NCBI GenBank assembly: GCA_963210315.1
Contig: OY723324.1
Location: 248,001 to 312,000 of the forward strand
DNA length: 64,000 nt
From: Rhynchopus euleeides
Taxonomy: Eukaryota; Euglenozoa; Diplonemea; Diplonemida; Diplonemidae
Direction: 5' to 3'
The notes under the pieces are model-generated. The model was given only the letters and a program-made list of their open reading frames with translations. It made no database searches and had not been told where the DNA came from. Below, piece by piece: positions 49,311 through 56,800 of the stretch (its first letter is position 1; the number at the start of each line of letters is the position of its first letter). The translations under genes and the position numbers were made by a program.

Positions 49311-50993
49311 GAGGGAAACGTGGTCCAAAGTGAGTCCACGTCCTCTACACCGGGGGCGCCTCGCAGGTCCCTGCCGCGGGTGAAGGTTTGCCGCCTGCCG
49401 CTGGCCCCCATCTCCTCGTCTCGGGTGATACTGGAGAACTTTCTTGTACTCCCTGCGTGTCCCCCCATCCTTCCGTTTCTTTTTAAAATGTTAACATGCC
49501 CGACTACGTTTCGGAGCAACTTCAGGGAGGGCGTGGATATGGAGGACGAGTCCCTGAGAAGGGCAGTCTCGAGGCACATGCTTAAACACAAAAAACCTCT
49601 TTTAAAGTGTGGTGTGATATCCTCCCCTCCTTTCCCAGTAAAAGTTGTGCTGGGCGCATTCACAGTGCCCAAGTCATCGGGGGTGGACTCCAGGTTAGTG
49701 GTGAATGGGGTAAAATTGAACAACCTCATGTTGAGACCCCCCCCGATGGGTCTATCTCTTTTGCAAGTGTTCGTGGCGAGGATTCTGGGGGCAAAGTGGT
49801 GCATCCAGGAGGATGCTTTAAGCTGTTTCTACCAATACGGGGTCTCCCCCCAGGTTGCCTCTTTTTTTGGTTTAAGATTCGCCTCAAAAAGAAATGATTT
49901 CCACACGTTCGTCCTCAGAGTCCTCCCAATGGGGTGGAGTTGGGCCCCGTGCATCGCCCAGCAGGCGGGTCGGGCGCTGCTCCCGGAATCTGAGGGGGAA
50001 GTCTGGGTGGATAATTTTTTGGTATTGGGTTCGTCGGAGGAGGAAGCCCGTGCAAAGCATGCCAGTTTCTCGGAGCGCTGCAGGTGGGTGAACCTCAAGC
50101 TCAAGCCGGGCGAAGGCTACGGGGAGGCCCGCCAGTCGTTTACGGCTGTGGGTCTGGAATTCCAACTCCAGCTCTCCCGCTACCGCCTAGACCCGGCGTG
50201 GGTTAAAAAATACACCACAGCCCAGCAATGGGTAGATGTGGATTTGAAGCGCGTGTGTGCGAGAGATGTGGCAGTGCTGTGCGGCGGGATTATCTGGTTT
50301 CTTTTTGCTTCACAGCGCCCTTTGTGCTGGTCATCGTGTGTGCTAAACTTGTCCAGGAGGGTGTCGACGACAGTGGGGGCGGAAAAGAGCAGATGGGACT
50401 CTCGGGTCGAGCTGTCGTCGTCTGAAGTGGATACTCTGATCTCTGCGCGACAGGAAATCCTGCGGAACGAGTGGGTATACAAAAAACCGGTCCGCTCCCC
50501 GATTTTGTGGACGGATGCGTCATCGCACTCTTGGGCAGCTCTATCTCCAGACACCGTGTTGCAGGACTCGTTTGGGGGGTGCACCTCGTCCATGCATATT
50601 TATATCAAAGAACTTTTAGCAGTCGTGGCAGGGGTGGTTTGGTGCACATCGTCCTACCCGCGTCATGACATAAAGTTCATGGTAGACAACGCGGCTGTGG
50701 TGGCGAGCATCAAAGCCACCCACTCGAAGAATACACTCGCAAACAGTATGCTGAGTTACATTTTTCGTTTGTGTGAGGCTGCAGAGTGCTCCGTGTCGGT
50801 GGAGTGGGTCAACACGGATTGCCAGCGAGCGGACAAATATACACGTGGTTGCGTGGCCCCCATCGACACAGGGCGTTCGTTGTCCCCCCCTATTATCATC
50901 CTCCCGGACTTGCTGCAAGACGTCATGAGGGATGCAAATGTGTGTTCGACGCAGATACGCAAGCCGGTAGAAGGAAGGGAATCCGGATCGTAG
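49125..50993 (+). CDS. Element D reverse transcriptase and RNase H
   Basis: Open from 49125 to TAG 50991-50993. The true start is unclear (in-frame ATG at 49180; better context near 49488). RT motifs: FTVPKSSGVDSRLVVNGVKL, QEDALSCFYQYGV, FVLRVLPMGWSWAPCIAQQA, and the catalytic block VWVDNFLVLG, in which the usual DD is DN, as in some retroelement groups. RNase H: ILWTDASSHSWAAL, IKELLAVVAG, FMVDNAAVVAS and NTDCQRADKYTRG, giving D-E-D plus the C-terminal Asp region. About 620 residues. Frame intact. The DN catalytic pair is worth checking, because element C has DD. Confidence 0.85.
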   Translation: MAPHFSTLTAPGGPRGHLMTLQTSPPPCLGPPVFKSPPCQTPRGGLKHGGKGGDLYTGGPRYEGNVVQSESTSSTPGAPRRSLPRVKVCRLPLAPISSSRVILENFLVLPACPPILPFLFKMLTCPTTFRSNFREGVDMEDESLRRAVSRHMLKHKKPLLKCGVISSPPFPVKVVLGAFTVPKSSGVDSRLVVNGVKLNNLMLRPPPMGLSLLQVFVARILGAKWCIQEDALSCFYQYGVSPQVASFFGLRFASKRNDFHTFVLRVLPMGWSWAPCIAQQAGRALLPESEGEVWVDNFLVLGSSEEEARAKHASFSERCRWVNLKLKPGEGYGEARQSFTAVGLEFQLQLSRYRLDPAWVKKYTTAQQWVDVDLKRVCARDVAVLCGGIIWFLFASQRPLCWSSCVLNLSRRVSTTVGAEKSRWDSRVELSSSEVDTLISARQEILRNEWVYKKPVRSPILWTDASSHSWAALSPDTVLQDSFGGCTSSMHIYIKELLAVVAGVVWCTSSYPRHDIKFMVDNAAVVASIKATHSKNTLANSMLSYIFRLCEAAECSVSVEWVNTDCQRADKYTRGCVAPIDTGRSLSPPIIILPDLLQDVMRDANVCSTQIRKPVEGRESGS

Positions 50994-51241
50994 AGTCAGT
51001 TTGCCTGTGGTGGAGAGTAATCAGGATCACCTCCCACAGCAGAGGGGAACACCGTGTCCCACGCATTCGTGAACTCCGAACGGTTTTTTCCGACCCCAAC
51101 GCACCGTTTTTATCATGATGATGATACCTGGTCATGTGTCTAGAGGAAGTCCACCTCGACCTACCAGGGATTGGGTGTGTTTTCTCTTTCACGTTATGGT
51201 GAAAGGGGGGGGGGGGTCTAGTCCCTAAGAGGGAACCCAGA

Positions 51242-51474
51242 GGTGTTCTGCGTTCGAAGAACACAAACTGTCGTTGCTACCTTCTCTCTTGAGATTCACT
51301 CGGTTGCATTAGTTTTTGTAAGTTCGGCGTAGCCAACTCAGGAAACTTTTCACCGTGCGGATCCTTGCGAACACTTCACACGCCCGGCAGGCTGGTGGGG
51401 TGTTCTGCGTTCGAAGAACACAAACTGTCGTTGCTACCTTCTCTCTTGAGATTCACTCGGTTGCATTAGTTTTT
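51242..51474 (+). repeat. Element D terminal repeats B1-A2-B2
   Basis: B1 51242-51317 (GGTGTTCTGCGTTCGAAG ... GGTTGCATTAGTTTTT), then A2-B2 51318-51474 ending with the same 56-bp B segment. A and B overlap by the 20 bp around GGTGTTCTGCGTTCGAAGAA. Confidence 0.95.
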
Positions 51475-51710
51475 CGGCGAATTTTTTTTTTTCGACATGT
51501 CGAAAAATCGGTAATTCAGTCCCCCGGGGGGGTATGGAATCTGGGAACCTCGACCTGGCGACTACGGGTGACTACGCGCGACTACGACACAATGCGATTT
51601 TTTGCGAAAAAATCGATTTTTTCCGAAAATCTTACTCTCTTTTCCCCAGCCGAAAAACCGCGCGTAAATCGCCTAAAAGTGACTAAGAATGACTAAATTT
51701 CCATACCCCC
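51475..51710 (+). repeat. Right flank of element D: copy of 29040-29275
   Basis: CGACATGTCGAAAAATCGG through TGACTAAATTTCCATACCCCC matches the left arm of the 29-kb fold-back with few changes. With 46525-46685 it reconstructs the empty insertion site. Confidence 0.9.
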
Positions 51711-51824
51711 TATGGGTCCTGGGGGGGTCTGAGACCCTGTCGCACCCTGTCGCACCCTCGCCAAATGCGTTTAAACACGTTTTTTCGTGTTTTTGCCCTT
51801 TGGCTGTACTGGACATAGCGTTTT

Positions 51825-51960
51825 TAGGCGGTTACATGCCGTTTTGAGGCGGTTACAGGAGGTTACATGCCGTATTGAGGTGGTTACAGGTGGTTACAGG
51901 CGGTTACAGGCGGTTACAGGCGGTTACATGCCGTTTTGAGGCGGTTACACCCGGTTACAC
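51825..51960 (+). repeat. GGCGGTTACA tandem repeat
   Basis: About ten units of GAGGCGGTTACA(TGCCGTTTT), alternating short (10-bp) and long (20-bp) forms. Confidence 0.9.
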
Positions 51961-51964
51961 GTAG

Positions 51965-52085
51965 GGAAATGTCAGTTAGATGACAAATGTCAGTTGAACG
52001 GGAAATGTCAGTTTGATGACAAATGTCAGTTGGATCGCAAATATCAGTTGAATAGGAAATGTCAGTTTGGTGGGAAATGTCAGTG
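51965..52085 (-). repeat. Diverged 18-bp satellite patch (CAACTGACATTT family)
   Basis: Seven units of AAATGTCAGTT(G/T)..., the reverse complement of the array at 20395-21117. It shows the family is dispersed in both orientations. Confidence 0.9.
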
Positions 52086-52117
52086 GTGTGGCACCTGTTC
52101 GGTTTGTTATGCTGCGG

Positions 52118-52247
52118 GTTGTCGATTGCAGGGGGATCCGCTGGCGCCGCAAAGTCGCTCGCCGGAGAGCGGGGCTGCCGCGAAGCGGCGCCCCGCGACC
52201 GGCAGAGCGACTTTGCGGCGACAGCGGATCCCCCTGCAATCGACAAC
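52118..52247. repeat. 130-bp palindromic MITE-like element
   Basis: Ends GTTGTCGATTGCAGGGGG and CCCCCTGCAATCGACAAC. Nearly self-complementary, with CCGCGAAGCGG near the centre. Half or modified copies lie at 40591, 41142 and 41329-41433. Confidence 0.92.
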
Positions 52248-52250
52248 GTC

Positions 52251-52305
52251 GGGGCGCGGGCGGCGAAGCCGCCCGCGCCCCCCCGCGCCCCCCCGCGCCC
52301 CCCCG
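52251..52305 (+). repeat. CCCCCCGCG simple repeat, left of the solo element C unit
   Basis: Follows a GCGGGCGGC-GAA-GCCGCCCGC hairpin (52256-52276). The same CCCCCCGCG repeat resumes at 52664-52742 after the solo unit. Confidence 0.85.
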
Positions 52306-52663
52306 TACGAACGACTTTAGTCGAGTGGCTTCGCCACGGTAAGGGAGATTTAGAATAGGGAGGAGCGGCGCGCGCGAGGTTTCTGTTGCTGTTTGCTTGC
52401 TGTTTTTGCTGTGTTGTTTCTCATCACTGTTGCTGCATAGTGCAGTTTCCGCCACGTGCGTTGCACGGTTGGACGGGGGCGCGACCACCACCACCCTTCA
52501 TCAGGAAATCGGGTGTGTGTGCGTTGGTGCTCGGCCCCTCTCGCAGATCTTGACTAGGCAGGCTGTCCCCCCTCCCCTCTCCGGCCCTCTGGGCAAATTA
52601 TTGCTTTGTTGTGCTTCTCGCGTCGCGCGAAGATACTTGCTCCGCACTATTCACTAAATCTCC
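52306..52663 (+). mobile_element. Solo terminal unit (A-B) of YR retrotransposon C
   Basis: 358 bp, the same length as and nearly identical to 39157-39514 (TACGAACGACTTTAG ... CACTAAATCTCC). It has no internal coding sequence and is the remnant expected after recombination between terminal repeats. It is inserted within a (CCCCCCGCG)n tract, again C-rich. Confidence 0.93.
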
Positions 52664-52742
52664 CGCCCCCCCGCGCCCCCCCGCGCACCCCCGCGCCCCC
52701 CCGCGTCCCCGCGCGCCCACCCGCGCCTCCCCGCGCCCCCCT

Positions 52743-53896
52743 GGCCGTGTGCGACCCCCTGCGTCCGCCGTCCTCGCCCACGAGCATACCTTCCTGCCGG
52801 GCCGTCGGACACGCCTGTTTCGTTTCCAGCTTCTGTATGTCAGCATATGGTACATGAGCACGTGTCTCGAGGTGGACTTCGTTTGCTGCACGTGTCTGTT
52901 TGCAGCAACAGCTGCTGCCCGCCGACGTGGTGATGCCTGCTGGTCCCCGTTTTGCCCCTCGCCGGCAGGCTAGCCTTGAGGCTTCTGGGCTGGGAGCGTT
53001 GTGTCTCGGTTAGGTTCCCTGCTGAGAAGTGACTACCACTTTTTCTTCGAAAATCGCATTGTCTTCAAGTATTTTTTGTTGCTTTTTGATCCCTACCAAT
53101 TTTGCTGAACGGTCCCTCCTCTACTCTCGTGCTCCCTTCAAATTCGATTTCACTACCACCCCACTTCCCGCACAAATCAACGTACGTGGGAGACCAGATG
53201 GTCTCCCTTGGGGGATACCGTTTGGTGACCCCATACATGGACAGGAAACCCCAAAACGGCGCCAAAAAACGAAAAACGGGAAAACCGGCAAAAACCGGCT
53301 TTTTTGCAGAATTTGGAAAGTCACCCACTATCCCTGGTTTGGTCTCCCAAAAAAAAATCGGTCTCCCGCGATGGTCTCCCACCAGCACCGTGCCACCGTG
53401 TATCACCCCCTTACCAAGTGAACTTGTTTAAGCAGCTCTGCTGCGTCTAGGGAGGTCTAGGGTGTAGGTAGTACTTGAGAATGATTACTAGTATGGGGCA
53501 TATGCCCATCTGACCTCTTACCTACGGGTAAGGATGGATGGGGAAGTGCACCAGCCGCCACTCAGCGCCCTTCATCAGGCCACTGAGTCGCTTCCCCGGC
53601 TGTGCTCTCTCCCCCGTACGTTTCGCCTTGCTGGCCAACTGGAGACTTCTGCAGGATGACACCCCGCCCCACCTCCTCTTGCCTCGAGTTGTGTGTCGCT
53701 GATGTGTTTGCTGTTGTGTTGCTGTTATTCACCACACCTATCACCCTAGGACCTCCCTCCCCCACCCCTGAACCTTTCATCGGATGATAATCTTGGCTAC
53801 AAATCCGTCATAAAGCAGCCGCAAGGCAAATCACCGCATTTTTCCCTGCAGGAGACGTGGGAGGGCACGCCTTAGCACCCCCCCCCCCTCCCATAT
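52743..53896. other. Intergenic; upstream region of the 53.9-kb gene
   Basis: No supported gene. 53180-53400 has GGTCTCCC / GGGAGACC words in both orientations (AGACCAGATGGTCTCCC is a short palindrome). CCATATATGCATGCACGG at 53891 overlaps the start codon of the next gene, and no separate TATA box can be assigned. The minus-strand frames here are short. Confidence 0.45.
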
Positions 53897-56800
53897 ATGC
53901 ATGCACGGCCTTTGTCGGAGACTGTGTCCTCTGATGTGCCTGCCGGTCTCCCCAGTTACACAGACTATGTAGAATCACTCGCCGTGCTTCGGCACCGACC
54001 ACCCTGCGCAGATGAGGTTGCCAACCCTGGGGACGTTGCTGCTGCAGACCCTCTACGAGAGGGGGCCCCGCTCCAAGAGGGATTTGACGTGTCAGGCAAG
54101 GGGTGCCCGCGCAATCCCAGCGCTGTGATCAGGCAGGCCGCGCTCACGGTGCTCTCCTTTCTCCTCTCCCCGGCACTCCGGCGCATCGCTGCCGCACGCC
54201 GGGTTCTGTCGAGACCATTCCACGGTAACCCCCCTTTGCCATCCGACGCACCTTCACCGCCGCCCCACCGCTATGCAATACACATCACCCCAGCCTTCTT
54301 AAGCTCTTATCTCTCAGGAAGGGTTTTCGCCGCCGTCAGGCGTGTCCTCCTGAGCACTGTTTTTTTCCAGACATTTGTCGCCGCTGTGCAGGGGGGCGAT
54401 GCCCCATCAGGGGTTGTCCTCAGCGATGCGCAGCTGGTGGAGCTCCTCACCTCGGCGTACCTCTTCCGGGCCAGGGCACATGAGGTCATCCTCCACAGAG
54501 GAGAGTCTGCTGACTCAGGGGTGTTCATTCAGATATCTGGGGCCTCTCACATGGCAGTGTCATCGGGGTTGCGTCAGAGGGTTCAGGCGAGCGATGCCAG
54601 GCAGCACACCCCACCTCCGAACAGTATCAACCCGGCTGGATCAGGGGAGCAGTCATCCAATAGGGCGTATAACCTGGAGCTGGCGCTGCTGAGGTATATA
54701 TCAGATGTCATACCATTTCCCACCGCGGTGCACGCAGTGAGGGCATCTGCAGTCATATCATGCCCTACGGCATCCGGGGAGCCTTGCGGTTTGAAGCCAG
54801 AGTTCTCACAGGCGGGAGAGATTCGATCCCCTGAGGCAAACCCCGACTCCGCTTCTCCAGGCGGGGCTCTCTTCGCTGAGGGAACCCCAGGGTCGCCCCC
54901 CTCTCCACCTGCGGAGTGGGTTGCGATCCCACTGCATAGCCTGCTGCGCCTGCTGGACACACTGGGAGGTGGGGCGCAGGGGTCGTGTGCCCGGAGGCGG
55001 TTCTTCTCCCAGCTGGATCTCGACACCCCGGCAGGGTCAGGCCGGGGTCTTGCAGACCCGCTCCTCCGGGAGATCACCTCCGACCTCCGCAGCACACTCC
55101 GCCGGGCAGGGGGCCCACACCGTCACCACTACCACCACCACACCACCCCCTCCGCAACCCAGACTCCGCCTGGGGGCGAGACAGGGTGTGTGGTGCCACC
55201 GCTCCGCCTGCATCCCCACCCCACAGCCCCCCTGTGCCCCACCTGCCAGAGCTGTCTCGCGGAAGGTGAAGGGGAGCGCGCCCCCCGGGCGGAGCGTGCG
55301 GCATCCTGCGACCCTTCTGCAGGAGGCGGGGGCCAGGCGAGGCGTCCCTCCGCCCAGCAGGGGAAGCAGATGGGTGCCTCGGCACGGCATCACAACCCGT
55401 GCCCTTTGCAGGAGAGGCAGGCGGGTGGGGTGCTGCCCCCTCCGGTGACGTCGTCTGCTGTGGATGGGGGGGGTGATTTGCTCGAGGGGAGCACTTCATC
55501 GGTGTCATCTGTCGCGTCTTCCTCCGCGGCGCCCCCCGCCACCGCAAGGTGCGGAGGTGCGGCCACCTCCACACCCGGCGGGTTCTGCACGCCTCCAAAG
55601 CGCCCCTCCCCAGCACCTCTGAACCGCGTCGCGTCTCTCCTCTGGCATGCCTCCCCCGTCCTCTCCGCCCTCCCTTTCTGCACCGTGAAATTTTTCACCG
55701 CGAGGATCCTCGGCTCCCCGACTGGGGCTGACAACACCACCCCTGCTGCAGGGGCAGGGCCAGGCGCAGCCGCCGCCTCCTCCTCCGCCTCGGGGACCCC
55801 ACGGAGGGCGCAGAAGCTTCGCAGAGGTGGTGGGGGGAGGCAGGGGGGTGGGCCGTGCACCGCCACCTCCACCCCTGCAGCCACGCCGCCCCAGGCTGGG
55901 TTGGGGGTGGAGAGGGACAGCCGCGTGGCAGTCTCGCCGCTTCTGGGTGCGCTGCAGAGCAGCTTCGGATGCCTCAGTGCGTCGGGTAGCGGGATTCCTC
56001 CACTCCCTGGTGCGGCAGAGGGGCTGCCCCGCACAACACCCCCACCTCCACCTCCCCCTGCGGTGGGTGGGGATTCTGCTGCTGCATCTGCTGGCCACCC
56101 TGTGGGGAAGTCCCGAGGAGGAGGCGGAGTGGTTCAGCAGCAGCAGAGGCCCTCTGTTTCCTCTGTTTCGGTGCAGGCGTTCTACCGGGGGGAGGTGGTG
56201 CAGCAGGCCCGCGGGAAGGCGGAGAAGGTCTTTTTTCTGATCGCCGGGACCCTCGACATCTCGCACGCTTCCCCGCAGGATGGGACCCCCCGGGGGTCCG
56301 TTGGGGCCCCGCCTGCGGGGGGGACTGGGGGAAACCCCAGCCCAGCCCCAGGCGTGCCGACCGCATTCACCGAGAGGGTTTCCGCAGCTGCTGGGTCGCA
56401 TATGTCTGCGATAAACGACGCTGCGCTGCACCTCACCCAGGAGAAGGCGCGGTGTAAGGTGGAGGTCGCCTCCCCATTCGCTGTTTTGCTCTCTGTTGAC
56501 GCGAAGGCTGCGAGGGAGTGTCTCAGGCATATTGCAGCTCTCGTGTCGACATGTCAATCCAGATGGCACGCCAGCCAGCATCACGGCGGTGGGGCTCTGC
56601 ACAGAGGAATTGGAATGGGGACCCTCGCAGGGGCACACCACTCCAAAAGGGCTGCGAGCTGCGACAGCCTCTCGGATGCTGGGGAAAGAGATGGGTCCAA
56701 TCCACACCACGGGGAGGCAGGGCATGCCCATGCAGGGGGGCACGGTGATTTTGTTGTAGGGTGTCTCAAGACGGGGGTGCGTGCCTCGAAGATTCGGGTG

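Larger units (their letters stand above)
46686..51474 (+). mobile_element. Tyrosine-recombinase retrotransposon D (Gag-YR-RT/RNase H), nearly intact
   Basis: 4789 bp with split direct repeats: A1 46686-46786, B1 51242-51317, and a complete A2-B2 unit 51318-51474 (157 bp). Three long frames follow in order: Gag-like, tyrosine recombinase, and RT-RNase H. The order matches VIPER-type elements. Only one frame change, on a G12 run near 47443-47454, separates the Gag start from the frame that continues into the recombinase. The insertion site is the poly-T of a 184-bp repeat whose uninterrupted form is present at 28880-29090. No target duplication is visible. Confidence 0.93.
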
